In this document: piece after piece, positions 25,170-36,960 of the stretch
Position numbering within the stretch: the first letter of the stretch is position 1
How the letters are laid out: the number at the start of each line of letters is the position of its first letter
Assembly: GCF_949628215.1 (NCBI RefSeq)
Contig: NC_134282.1
Span: 1,905,001 to 1,969,000 of the forward strand
Length of the DNA stretch: 64,000 bases
Direction: 5' to 3'
Source: Phalacrocorax aristotelis
Lineage: Eukaryota > Chordata > Aves > Suliformes > Phalacrocoracidae
Translations under genes and position numbers: made by a program
Notes under the pieces: generated by a model
Database searches by the model: none
What the model was told of the DNA's origin: nothing
What the model saw: only the letters and a program-made list of their open reading frames with translations

Positions 25170-26390
25170 AGAGGTGAAGTCGTGGCGCCTTGGACCACCC
25201 CCAGGGTGGGATGGGGGTAAGCTTGAGGATGGCAGTACCGCCCTTGGAGCCGAGTGCTCCAGGGGGGACAGAGGAGAGTAACATTACACTCTAGCAGAGG
25301 GTGAGGCCATAAAGCCCCATCCACACCCCAGGAACAGAAACAACCCTGCCCAGACCCAAGGACAAAGCTTAAATGCACCAGCTGGGCCAATGATCAGGGG
25401 TTGGGGGTGCCAGGTGGGGATGATTAGGGTGATTAAGGCTTATTGGTGCGCTCAGGGTCCCACACTTTAAAAGTACCTCCTTTAGAAGGATTTAGTTTTG
25501 TCTGGGGTGTGTGCTTTGTTTCCTGGGTCTTAGGAGTGCTCCTTAGGTGCATGCTATGGCAAGCCTGAGCAAGCTTAGCGTCCTAAATGTGCTTCATCTG
25601 ATGCTCTTAATGCTGCTACATGGTGACTGCAGTTGGAGGGGGTGCTGCTGGTGGAAAGGGTCTTCTGAGAGTGCTTCGAGAAAGGTATGATTTTCTTCAT
25701 AGGTGGTTGTAGCTATAGGCCATTGGTTTGACTCAATCAGCAATTGCTAAAGGCTTTGATAAGGGTGGCCCTGGCGGGTGGCCGAGCAGTCTGGAGGTGC
25801 CCCTTGGAAAGTCAAATCTTCCTACTAACGAAGAAGGCTGTGGAGGGGTCACAACCTGTTGGGCTGCTGCCTTTGGCTAGGCGCCTTTGGCTGTACCCAT
25901 CTGTTCCGAGGAGGATATGGTCCCGCTGGAGTTGTGCGGGTGGGCTGGTGGCTCTGGGTGTGTAGGGAGTAGCTCTTGTCTCTGGATGGCACTGGAGGTG
26001 GAGGTGCAGTTTGTGAAGAATGGGGAGCTGTAGGTGCATGGAGATGCTAATGGGTGGCCAGGTTGTCCTAGAGAAAGAGTCTGTGACACTGGATGCAGTG
26101 CCCCAGCGTTGGCCTTGCCCCCTCTGACTACACATGGGTCTCGATGGTGTGAAAAGAGTCAGGTTTGCACTTGGAGGACTATGAGGTCTTGCCAAAATCT
26201 GGCCGTGAGCTGGGTCCTCTGCTCAGTACTGGGAGGCCATGGCATCAGAGAATAGCTGGGCTCTCTGTGGGGCTCTGGGCAGCTTTTTGAGGGAAGTCAC
26301 TGGCCCCATCCTGGCTTGGCCTTGGCCAGGAGCTCAGCCCTTGGGCCAGCTCTTTTGCGCTCCCTCCCCCTTCCGTGAGGCAAATGGCTC
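25170..26390. other. G+T-skewed block, unrecognised
   Basis: From roughly 25.4 to 26.3 kb the + strand is visibly rich in G and T (for example GTCTGGGGTGTGTGCTTTG), unlike its flanks. No terminal repeats or protein homology were recognised. It could be an unrecognised old LTR or a transcribed non-coding region. Confidence 0.3.
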
Positions 26391-29300
26391 CCACCGGTGA
26401 ATGTCAGAAATTTTTCATCATGAGCCCAGTTATACCCCAGTGTGTTTTTCCTTAAAGAAACTTAAAAAGAGTCAAACTCCATACCCTGATGCACACATTT
26501 TATCTAGTAATTAAAGGCCCTTATCGCACCAAGCTCTGGTTTAAAAATAGTTCACAATTCCCCCTGGACTATAGAGGGAAAAAGTAATTCTTAAGCAACA
26601 TAGGCTAGAGAAGCTTATGCATTTCCTATCACTTCTGAAACCTGGGTGGAAAGCCCTTCCCTGAGGAGGGAATGTGGAGAGACAAAGTCAGCGGAAGGAG
26701 AATTACAGCAAGGAAATACTCATCCCTTTCTAAAAGGAAATTTAAACTTACTTATTGTCCCAACTGGTTGGGCATGGAAAGACACTCCTAGTGAGGAGAA
26801 ATGTGGAAGGATAGAAGGGTGAAGCTTCACTCTGGCTTGAAGTAACTCACCGTGAAGGGTGCGGGAAGGCTGGCAGTGCCACCAGGGCTTGTCCCTGTCC
26901 CTGCCCCAATGGTGGTGTTTCTGGAGCGCTCTGCTACACGGGCCACCAGCCTTCCTGGCTACCATTTTTAGCTCAAAAAAAAAAAAAGCTGGTGCAGTGA
27001 ATGAGGAAACAGGGGTGGCTTTTGCAACAGGAGAAGCCTGCCTTCCCCCTTCCCCTGGGCTGTGGAGGGTATCCTCTGAGGGCTCTCTGGTCTCTTGCCC
27101 GATGTCTGAAAAATACCAGCATCTCTGGAGTGTCCGTAATGCTCTGCTCAAAGCCTGATCCAAGAAGATAATCAAAGAATAGAAATGGGTATTTATTTCT
27201 TTGCTCTTCTATTAACTCAGCTTGACAACATAATAAGGGGAAGGTGACCCCAAGTGCTGGCGGTGTCAGGGTGATGCATGGCTGGGGTGGACCGCAGGCG
27301 AGGGAGGAGCGCTCCTCCAGCCCCGGCGTGAAGCCCCCCCGCCCGCCGTGCTGCACATCACCCAAACCACACGCGCAGCTGTTCCAGCACCAATTAGTCA
27401 TGTGGTATTTGAAACATCAAATATTCTTTCCCTGCTTATCAACACTGTAATTATGGCCTGTCAGGGTTTTATGCTCGTCTTAAAATAAACACCCGAATGT
27501 TCGCGTTAACCCTTCCGCGCTCTGCTGCCGTGGGCTTTCACGGCCGCTTGTGGGGCCAGCGGGGACCATGGGGCTCCCGCCGTGGGGCGAAATGGGGGCA
27601 TAGGGCAGTGGCTTGCACAGGGCACGTGGCGCCAAGGCCAGGATTAGGACTTAAGCTCTCAACTATCTATTCAAGGCCTTCATAGTATGTCACCCTTTTG
27701 CCTTTCTCGGTGTACGTGTGATGTTACGAATGTACTGAAGCTACGCTGGCTATGGCAAAGCCTTGGAGCATCCTGGGCAGAACTGATAACTTTTGTGATA
27801 TTGCCTTTCTTCCCCCATCAGAGATGTTTTTACTGTGTAATCAAAGTTTTATAGGAAAGAACCACATTTTGATGGAGTTTGCTTTAATTTCTTTGCAGTA
27901 AAAGCCTGTTTACTTTTGATCCATCAGCCACAGGTGTTCTTGCGTTCAGTTTACAAAAAGGGGATGAAACTCAAAAGTTTTAAGTATCCTTTTGAGAAAA
28001 AGAAAACTTCTGCAGTTTCACACAGGAAAAGAGAGGCTTGTTTTTTTCCCTCGGCTGCCTGCAGCCTGAGCCTGCATTAGTGCTAGCTGACGTTGGGTGC
28101 ACAGCACTGGGCCGTGTTGCAAAACCTTTTGCCTGGGCAGGGGCTGCGAAGATTTTGCAGGCTTCATTTTGGTGGCCAGAGAGGTCCTGTGTGCCGGGCT
28201 GCACCATCACCGGCGCTGTGAAGGCGAGGAAGCCTCATGGTGCTCTGGGGTGGCAGAGGGGAGAGGTGAGGCTTTGCCGAAGCACGTGCAGTATGTGCAC
28301 TATCTTACCGCTGCTGCAGGCTGAATTTTTCAGATACAAGCATTGGAGCCGTCCTTCCCAGAGCACCTCTGCTGTTCGGTGGGATGAGCTTGGCAGGCTG
28401 TGCTCAAGGAAGACAGGAGCAAAGGGTGCTGGCACAGCCAGCCCTGGGGAATGTGCCCTGCTCCCACCTTGGGGGGTGCTGGGGTCTCTGGCTGCTATTT
28501 GGGCTTTGAATTCCCCAGCACTAAATTCACCTCAAACTGCTGATTAAGTAAATGAGCAGGGAGAGGCTGCAGGGGAGGCCATGTACATGCATTGGCCCTG
28601 AATGACAGACCTGGCTCTGTTCTTACTTTCTTGGTGACCTAACTCCTCCACTCTCCATGCCTCTGTTGGCTTTGCTATGCGACATTTTGTCTGGAAACTT
28701 GAAACTATACCATGCGCTGCAGTTAATAGTAATGATGCGCAAGCTTCGTTTTTTCATTATTCTCTATTGCTGCTTAATGACCTAAACATCTTGAACGCTT
28801 TTGATAAGTTGGCTGGGGTGTATAGATTAAATTCCTGGAGTTTCTGCTGTGAAGGGCTTTTAGTGATGAGCAATGATGCAGCTAACGTGCAGCGTCGGCC
28901 TGGGGCGCGCTGCAGCAACGCGAGGGACCACCGCCCAGCTCCCGCGGGAGTCCTGCTTTATGGGTGCAGCTCCGATGTCTGCTGCTGCAGCAAACGTCGA
29001 TGTAAAGCAGAGAGGAAAGGTGGTGAGACTGGCTTGGACTAGGAGAAGCTCAGCTGTGTCCCAGCCTGCTCTTTCTGGGTGTCCCACAGGCCTTTCATGA
29101 CCCAATGTTATCTCAACCTTGTGTTACTTATTTCTTGAAGGGCAGAGCCTGCTGCTGGGTTTCATCCTGAATGGCAGCACTAATCCATTACAGCTGCGTA
29201 GGGACAGTCACCCAACTTCTGCTTTTGCATCTGTTATTTAAAAAAGCGCAGTAGTTTCATTCTTTAAAAGAAAATGTTAAGAATTTATATTTTCAAACAA

Positions 29301-32300
29301 CACTTTTGCTGCTCTCTGTTATTTTGCTGTTAGAGGATGATGTTTTGAAACCTTGCTTTTGCTCCAGCCACGTTGGGTGCTGCCTTGTGCTGGCTGTTGA
29401 TCAGATCTGGAAGATGAGCTCTTGCACAGGTCTTGGTGATGTGCTGGCCACGCCAGCCAGGTGCAAACCTCCTTTGCAGGACCCTCACAGCCTGCCCTGC
29501 TCTGCTCGGTGGCTCCCTGGCAGCAAGGTGGCAGATGCCAACACAGCTGGAGTCTGGGGACTGAGGGGGGATGCTGCTAATGAGGGATATCTGCCCAGTG
29601 TGGTGCCTTGGTGCAGGCTGGCAGGCACAGCCCAAACAACTCGGCTGTTTAGCAAATGTTTCCCTGCTTCTGAAGGGCTATCAGCCATTCAGGACCTGAA
29701 TTTGAAAAATGGCTTTAGCACAGCCTCTAAAAATGCTGGCTGTAATGTGTCCCTGATCTTCTGGGCCTCTCAAAATACCCGAGTTTTGTACGTGTCTGGT
29801 ATTTCAAAGGGAATTCAGTGAGGCAGAACAGACCTGTAGCTGTCCAATTGTCTAAATCAGCACCATAGCATGAGCTGGACATGACAGCCTGTACTCTGAA
29901 ATATTCACAAAAGCCATGTCTCCAATAATTGTGACTGCAAGGACACAAGCTCAGTGTCTGGCTTTGAAAATGTCTAAGAAAAATGCATATTACCCATTGA
30001 CTGAAGAGAGCGTGCCTCGGTTTCCCCTCTCGCATGGGCTGGCTCAGCCCTCCAGCAGGCCCTGGGACAGACAGGCTGCTCTGTTCCTCACATCCCCACA
30101 GCACCCAGCTCCAGCCCTTGCCTGCTCCCCGGGACCCATAAGCAGTCAAAACACCCTATCTCATCTTCAGCTTTCAGACCTAAAACATTACCCAGCCTTC
30201 GAGCGCTTTCCCTGCTGAGCTGTTGCTGCTGCAGGCTTTGCTCCCCACCAAAACCAGCTGCCCCGGACAAACCTGAGGGCAAGTCCTTCAGGTCTCCCAG
30301 TCTCCTGGGCCAAACGCAGCAGGCATTTCCCTAATCTCAGCTGTACTTTTGCTCTGCAATTCCCACATCCCCAAGAGCGCAAGTTTTGAAAGTCTTCCCT
30401 TGTGCGTGACAGCAGAGTTGGGTGTTCAAGCATGAAATTCCTGCTCTGAGTAGTAGCTGGAGCCTGGGATCTATTGCTCTGTGTGACAGCCTGGTTTGTT
30501 GTGTCTCAACGCGGCAGTTCAGGTTGGTGCAATCACCGCAGCTAGGTGATGCCTTTAGATACCAAAAAGACATTTGATTTGTTTATAATAGAAAATAAAT
30601 GAAAGCAAGAAATGTCACTTTGTATTGTAAACAGAAAATCCTCATCTAAAGAGGAGAAATACCCTTTTTTGTAATTTTCAAGATAGAATGTTATTGATAC
30701 TGTCACAATCCCCTTTTGAAATTTGGGGATAAGAAATGCTATTATCTGATAGAAAACTATTTTGCTGAAAAATCAGTTATCCTGCTTCTGTGAGTGAGAC
30801 CTCGGACAGCTGCAGAAAGGCATGCTATGGGGAAGCCCTTCGGTGGCAGCACATGAGGGCTCAGCTGCTCCTGGCCTGCCTGAGTGGCCCAGGCCAAGGT
30901 GAAGGGTGTGATCCTGCACAAGCAGCGCGTGGAGGCCAGCATCTCTGGGTCTCTTGCTGCCATGCTCTGGCAGTGGCTGCTCTCACCTTGCTCATTCTTC
31001 AGACCTTCCTCTGGGCGTGAGCTGTTTTAACCCTGTGATTTGGGGAAAAACTCGCCTGCCAAATCCCTGCTCAGAGCGCCAAATCTGGGCAGCAATTTTT
31101 GTGTAACTGTGCAAAACCACGTGAGTACAAATATGCAGAAGCTTGGCTTCCTCTAGTACATCGCACTCAACACCTTTGTGCTCGGTAGTGCTGTCCTGGG
31201 CAGAGGCGATGTGCTGGCCGTGGCTGTGGGAGGCACTCGTGCGGCTCAGCGGTGATCCCAGCTGCCCAACCTCAGCTCCAGATCACCTTGCTCACAAATT
31301 CCCAGTCCAGCGGCAGAGCTGGAGCTGTAGCTGCTGGCGTGTGTTTAGATACCCGAGGATAGCGAGGATACTGTCATTGGTGCTTGTCCCTTACAAGGCA
31401 TGGGCAAACTTGTGCTGACTGCTGTTGGCAGGCACACAATTAACCTTGCTAATCAGCAGCTCTCTGAGGAAGGAACTGTACTGCTCCTCCAGGGAGTTCA
31501 TTTTTTCACTTCAGGTTGATTGAGGTTCACGTACTTCAATATTTTAACATTCCCCTATGAAGAGTATCAGGTCTGGCTGGAGCAGGAGGGATTTTTCTCT
31601 GCCAGAACAAGGCAGAATTGTTCCGTGGAAGCTGCAAATGTGATCTGGGCTGGGAGCTTCTGGTTGCTTAATACCACTTAAGGAAATACAGGGAAAGGAG
31701 GAGAGGGGACCAAAGTCTATAGGGGAAAGGATCAAGTGAATTAAATAGCAGAGAGGAAAAAATAGGATTCAAAGTGGGACTTTGTGGAATCCTGGAGGCT
31801 GGTTGTGTCAGCTGGTGCCACAGGCCCCAGTCTAGTGTGGGTCCTGTTAACTTGTGTGGTAATTTAAATCTCAAAGCTAAACTGAGTTGGAGAGTGTTAG
31901 GGTCTGTCCCAAATGCACAGACGGGCTTGGTTGGCAGGGCAGGCTGGAAAAGCCGGGACCTCAGTTATTCACTGCCAAAGAGAAGGTACGCAGTAGCAGA
32001 TGCTGCCTGGTGAGCCCCTCGGCAGCCCTGGGGTACACCCACCGGCAGCAGGAGAGTGGTTGGACTCTGGTGGATCTCGTAGCAGGCTTTAAAAGCAAAA
32101 CTTGGCCCAAACCATGGATGCATTGAACTTGGAACTTCTCATTGCTCATTTTTCCAGAAAACACCTTGCAGAAGGAACTTTTTTTAGCTGCATCATGATT
32201 AGTGGCAAACCCCTTCTGCAAGCCAGACCTGCATTTTGTTGACTTGAACCACACTCCAGAACTGAAAGTGAGTCCCCAAATTTGTGAGAAGGACATTCCA

Positions 32301-33510
32301 CCCATAAGCACAAGCATATGCATTTATAGGCTACATAAATATAATATATATTATATACTCCTTCCTATGCAGGGAAACAAACTATAGTGTTTAAAGGCTG
32401 TCCTTGTGCCAGCCCATCTTAAAGACCATCTGAACATGCAGATGTGGTGCTCCATCTCTCTAGAGCGCTGGTTCAAGGCATCACTGATAACCCATTACTT
32501 TCACTCACCACCCGTAGCACTTCACAAATGCAGTTGGGAAGGAGGGTGGCTCTGTGTCCCAGCACTTGCTCCTTCAGATTGGCTGTGGCCTGAGATCCTC
32601 TCTCTTTCTTTGATAAAATCATCACTCATTCTAATGTATTTTTCCCTAGTTGAATTTATCAGTTTAAACAGCTCAATTAAAAGGCCAGCAAAAAGTCCTT
32701 AAGGGCACTGCCTTTCAACACTGATGAGAAGATAATGCTGTACAAACAGATTGCAGAGCTATGACAAATAGCACTGAAAATAGATCCCAAAAATAAAGGA
32801 AAGGAAAAACTTCCCAAGCAAATATCTACCTCTTCTCTACGTGTTACCGCAACCAAGCTCAGCACAGCAACATGGCGTTGTGTACCCTGGATGTGGCCTT
32901 GGATGATGGCTTAGAATTTCTTCCTTGTGGCTGGTGGATCATAAAGAGGTTTTGTGCTTGTACCCTGTGCAGTTCCCACGCTGTAGGGATTCAGCCCTGG
33001 GGAGAAGTGTTGAGAGACCCAACCAGCCCTGTGCTCCAGGCTGCAGAGAGGTTTTTTTCCACTAGAAGATCAGCCATAAAGTTGCTTCTGGGGCTTGTGC
33101 TTCCTTTGGTAACTGTAAGGTAGCTTCAGCTGTGTATATAAAGGCTCAGCTGTGCTCAGCACTGTAAAACCAGGGTGGAAGACGGCCCAAAGAGCTCATG
33201 GTCTGCAGTGGGAGATCCCAGATGGACGCCACTGGCTGTGGGGAGCAAACAGCTGATAGTGGTTAGCATGGGAGAGACAAACTTTACTGTAGGACAACTT
33301 TCTGTATTGCTGACCTGTTCTATGAAAGGAAGCTCCTGGGCTCCCATGAAATTTTGCTAGCTTTAGTCTTTTCAGCCTCTTGCTTCCTTCTCTTGGCACC
33401 AGCCCCCAAACCACAAAGCTAACAGCAGGACTTGTGCTTCTGCCCAACTGCAGTTACGTATGGAAGGTGAGGCTCAGGTACAGCCTGAAAGCCACAGTCA
33501 GGAGGACACA
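26391..33510. other. Intergenic region, no gene recognised
   Basis: Open frames at 28038-28547 (+, 169 codons), 29306-29821 (+, 171 codons) and 26720-27175 (-, 151 codons) match nothing I know and have frames open in other phases. They are treated as chance ORFs in moderately GC-rich sequence. A TA-rich microsatellite-like stretch lies at about 32339-32358. Confidence 0.55.
28600..28680 (-). repeat. MIR-like SINE remnant
   Basis: ACCTGGCTCTGTTCTTACTTTCTTGGTGACC followed by CTCTCCATGCCTCTGTT is close to the reverse complement of the MIR 3' half ('CTGGCTCTGCCACTTAC...GTGACCTTGG...TGCCTCAGTT'). Confidence 0.45.
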
Positions 33511-34413
33511 TGTTCCTTGTCTCTGAGGGCCTTGTCGAAGCGCTTCTGGAACATCGCTGGGCTGGTGCCGTGATGCCTCTGGGGAGCCTGTGCCAGGGCT
33601 CCACCACCCTCTGGGGGAAGGACCTTCTCCTAATGCCCAGCCTGACCCTCCCCCGGCACATCTCCCTGCCATTCCCTCGGGGCCTGGCGTTGGTCACCAG
33701 AGAGCAGAGACCAGCCCTGCCCCTCCTCCTCCCCTCGGGAGGGAGCTGCAGAGCGCCATGGGGCTGCCCTCGGCCTCCTCTGCTCCAGCTGAACAACCCA
33801 AGGGGCTTCAGCCGCTCCTTGTACGGTTTCCCCTCTAAACCCTTCCCCAGCCCCGCGGCCTCCTTGGGACACTCTCCAGTAGCTTTATACCCTCAATGTC
33901 CTGCGGCGCCCAACGCTGCCCACAGCACTCGGGGTGAGGCCGCCCCAGCGCGGGGCAGAGCGGGACAATCCCCCCCCTCGCCCGGCTGCGATGCAGGGCT
34001 CGATGCCCCCCCAGGGCACGGCTGGCCCTCGGGGCTGCCAGGGCACGCTGGTGGCTCGTGTTCAACTTGCCGTCGGCCAGAGCCCCCCGGTCCCTGCAGA
34101 GCTGCTCCCCAGCCCCTCACTCCCCAGGCTGCCTGTACAGCCAGGGCTGCCGCGCCCCAGGGGCAAAACCTGGCACTTGCCCTTGTTAAACTCCACACTG
34201 TTGGTGACTGCCCAGCTCTGCGGCCTCCCTGCCCTCGGGAGCACCAACAGCTCCTCCCAGTTTTGTGTCATCTGCAAACTTAGTGTTCCTTCCAGTCCTG
34301 CATCCGAGTCGTTTATGAAGACACGAAAGGGTACTGGCCCTAAGATGGATCCCTGCGGAACCCCGCTAGTGACTGGCCACCAGCTCGATGTAACCTCGCT
34401 TACTATGACCCTT
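33511..34413 (-). mobile_element. CR1 LINE fragment, about 0.9 kb, GC-rich subfamily
   Basis: The + strand carries the antisense of the CR1 3' region in the expected order. Diagnostic words are GAGGGCCTTGTCGAAGCGCTTCT, CTGGGGAGCCTGTGCCAGGGC, GAACAACCCAAGGGGCTTCAGCCGCTCC, GTTCAACTTGCCGTCGGCCAG, TGTGTCATCTGCAAACTTAG, AAGATGGATCCCTGCGGAACCCCGCTAGTGACTGG and ACTATGACCCTTTAGG. It is 5'-truncated at about 34413 and lacks the terminal octamers at its low-coordinate end. The 257-codon forward frame over 33510-34283 and other frames here are antisense shadows of this element, not genes. Confidence 0.92.
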
Positions 34414-34640
34414 TAGGTGAAAATAAGGATGTCTATTCATTTTTTCAATTTCAACTGCTGAAGCACAGATCTGAAAAAATCACCTTTAAGAATGCAATAA
34501 AAATACCCAACTTTTCTGTACGTCCAAAGTTTGTTATTAAGCAAAGGAATGAATCCTGCTTGCTTAACTGTCTAGGGCTCTATCTTACAGAAAGGGTTCA
34601 CCTTCTTGGTTTTTCCCTCTAAAAACATGAAATGCATGCT
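34414..34640. other. Spacer between two CR1 copies
   Basis: About 230 bases of AT-rich unique sequence between oppositely oriented CR1 fragments; nothing recognised. Confidence 0.6.
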
Positions 34641-34868
34641 CAGAGGAGGTTTAGATTTAGGAAAAATTTCTTCACTGAGAGTTGTTGAGCATTGGAACGG
34701 GCTGCCCAGGGAAGTGGTTTAAATACCTCCCTGGAGGTATTTAAAAGTCATGTAGAGGTGGTGCTTAGGGATGTGGCTTAGTGGTGGACTTTGCTAAATT
34801 AACGGTTAGACTTGGTGATCTTAGAGGTATTTTCCAACCTAAATGATTCTGATGCTGTGATTCTATGA
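34641..34868 (+). mobile_element. CR1 LINE, 5'-truncated 3' end
   Basis: Sense-strand CR1 3' end: GGAAAAATTTCTTCACTGAGAG, GGAACGGGCTGCCCAGGGAAGTGG, CTCCCTGGAGGTATTTAAAA, TGGTGCTTAGGGATGTGG, TTAGACTTGGTGATCTTAGAGG, TTTTCCAACCTAAATGATTCT. It finishes with octamer repeats TGTGATTCTATG at about 34857-34868. Orientation is opposite to the neighbouring CR1 at 33.5-34.4 kb, so they are two separate insertions. Confidence 0.95.
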
Positions 34869-36105
34869 AAGTCTTGAACCACTACACCGTCCCCGTCTTA
34901 GCGAGCTTAGACTGTCTCATTTTCCACAGAGCCATGTAATATTGAGAAAGCAAATTTAATTCATCATTATTTTTCAGTTCAAAAAAGCTTAATGTTTTGC
35001 AACTCGCAGATGCTTATTTGCTTCCCAAGAAATAGGAGATGCCACACAGTGCAAATGTGTTATGCACTGAGATTGCATTAATTCTTTATATTTCATTTGC
35101 TGGAGATACCCTGGAGTCACTGAGGAGGAACTCTGCTAGATTCAAACCAAATCTTAAAAAAAAAAAAAAAAAAGGTGGAGACACTGAAAACCAGAACCAG
35201 TGAGAAAAGAGTCTGTTACACTGCCTCCGCCATCTGTGAAGCTGTAGTTACCAGGAGAGAAAAAGTTTTGAAACAATCCAGGTAAATCAATTAGTTTTGC
35301 TTCATTTCTTCCTGGCTGTTGCTTTGCCTTATCACGTTTCACCACATTTTGCTGGAATGAGGTGATGTGCACCGTGGCTGCTGCTGGTTGGCAGCTGATG
35401 GTAAATCCAGGTGGACACTCGTGGCTCACTGGGGGGGGTTTCTGGGAAGAATCCTCTGTGAGGGAACAGGGCTCACTCTGTGGGGCTGATGGCTGGTTTT
35501 GACCAGTTCCCCCTTTTTCACGTGGACAAACGCCCTGATCTTTGGCCTGGCATGCGGGTAAGGCCAGGATGAACTGGAGGAGCAGTGTCAAATAGATTTT
35601 GACACAGTTTCTATGTCAATAGATCTTTATTTCATTTGGGGAAGGGCCAGAGATAGGGGTTTCAGGGAAAGTCTGTTTGCTGGTCTCATTCTTGTCTATC
35701 TGCTCCACCTTGAAACAAGTCAGCAGACCTTTCTGGGGAGAGCTGGGGTGTCAGCGTATGTGGCCCTTCACTGGGGACCCCTTTGGCTGCTGTGGGTGGT
35801 TTGGTGATGCTGCTCTGCTGGCAGAGCCAAGGGGTAAATTCAACCCCGGTGCAGGGCACTGGAGGGGGCTGATGGGGCTTCTGTCCTGCAGCGCTTTCCT
35901 AGGGTTTTAACACTAGGGAGTTAAAAACTAAAGGTAAACTGGCCTTGCTTCCCAGGGTCACAAATGTCTGAAATCAATCAATCTGGAGCTGTCAAAATGT
36001 TTCCTTCAGGTTGATTTTGGCACTGAGCTGACCTGCTTGGGCCGAGCCCAGTGCTTGCCTTGCACCAGCCTGGCAGTTTCACTGATGCTTTGCGGAGTTG
36101 AGCAG
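34869..36105. other. Intergenic, contains one unexplained minus-strand ORF
   Basis: A poly(A) run of about 18 bases lies near 35156-35173. The minus-strand frame 35154-35591 (145 codons) starts with a hydrophobic stretch resembling a signal peptide (MTLLLQFILALPACQA) and ends in phenylalanines encoded by the T run. No domain is recognised, and it is probably spurious. Nothing else found. Confidence 0.5.
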
Positions 36106-36960
36106 TGCTGTGGGTTGACCCTGGCTGGGCACCAGGTGCCCCCCAGAGCTGCTCCATCACTCCCCTCCTCAGCTGGGCAGGGGAGAAGAAATACAGCAAA
36201 AAGCTCCTGGGTCGAGATAAGGACAGGGAGAGATCACTGAGCAGTTACTGGCACAGGCAAAACAGACTCGACTTGGGGAAATCAGCTTAATTTATTGCCA
36301 ATCAAATCAGAGTAGGATAGTGAGAAATAGAACCAAATCTTAAAAGACTTTCCCCCCCACCCCTCCCTTCTTCCCAGGCTTAACTTCACTCCTGATTTCT
36401 CTGCCTCCCCCTCAGCAGCGCAGGGGGACGGGCAGTGGGGGTTGGGGTCAGTTCTTCACACTTTCCCTCTGCCACTCCTTCCTCCTCTGGGGAAGGACTC
36501 CTCACACCCTTCCCCTGCTCCGGCGTGGGGTCCCTCCCACGGGAGACAGTCCTCCATGAACTGCTCCAGCGTGGGTCCACGGGCCGCGGGGGGGGGTATC
36601 TGCCCCACCGCTAATCCCCACGGGCCGCGGGGGGTATCTGCCTCACCATGGACTTCACCACGGGCTGCGGGGGAATCTCTGGTCCTCCCTGCCTTCTTCC
36701 CTAACCTTGGTGTCTGCAGGGCTGTTTCTCTCTCATATTCTCACTCCTCTCTCCAGCTGAAGTTGCTGTTGCACAGGTTTTTTGTGTTACCCCAGAGGCA
36801 CTACCCCTGTCGCTGACGGGCACGGCCTTGGCCAGCGCTGGGCTCCTCTTGGAGCCACTGGCACTGGCTCTGTGGGACATGGGGGAAGGTTTTGTCAGCT
36901 GCTCACAGCCACCCCTGTAGCCCTGCCACTACCAAAACCTTGCCACGCAAACCCAATACA
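36106..36960 (-). mobile_element. Solo LTR of an avian endogenous retrovirus (ERVL-type?)
   Basis: The element begins TGCTGTGGGTTGACCCTGGCTGG and ends CGCAAACCCAATACA, so it has the TG...CA termini of an LTR. It is bracketed by AGCAG (36101-36105) and AGTAG (36961-36965), a 5-bp target duplication with one mismatch. I recognise the sequence as a repeat common in bird genomes. On the minus strand it opens TGTATTGGGTTTGCGTGGCAAGG and contains AATAAA near 36291-36296, about 190 bases before its end, which supports minus orientation. Internal direct repeats of a CACGGGCYGCGGGGG unit occur at about 36577-36672. No gag, pol or env sequence flanks it, so it is a solo LTR of 855 bases. The 5-bp duplication suggests ERVL, but class is not proven. 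ORFs inside it are not genes. Confidence 0.85.

Noticed and set aside
28038-28547. 169-codon forward ORF
   Set aside because: No recognisable domain, overlapping open frames in other phases, no supporting splice context.
29306-29821. 171-codon forward ORF
   Set aside because: No homology recognised and opposite-strand frames equally open; treated as chance.
33510-34283. 257-codon forward ORF, the longest in the window
   Set aside because: It is the antisense strand of a GC-rich CR1 fragment with diagnostic CR1 words throughout; not a host gene.
36442-36816. 124-codon ORF and overlapping frames
   Set aside because: Lies wholly inside the solo LTR; the GC-rich direct repeats keep frames open.
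33511-36960. Possibility of a full-length endogenous retrovirus or an intact CR1
   Set aside because: Only a single LTR without flanking retroviral genes and 5'-truncated CR1 fragments without a reverse-transcriptase frame are present.
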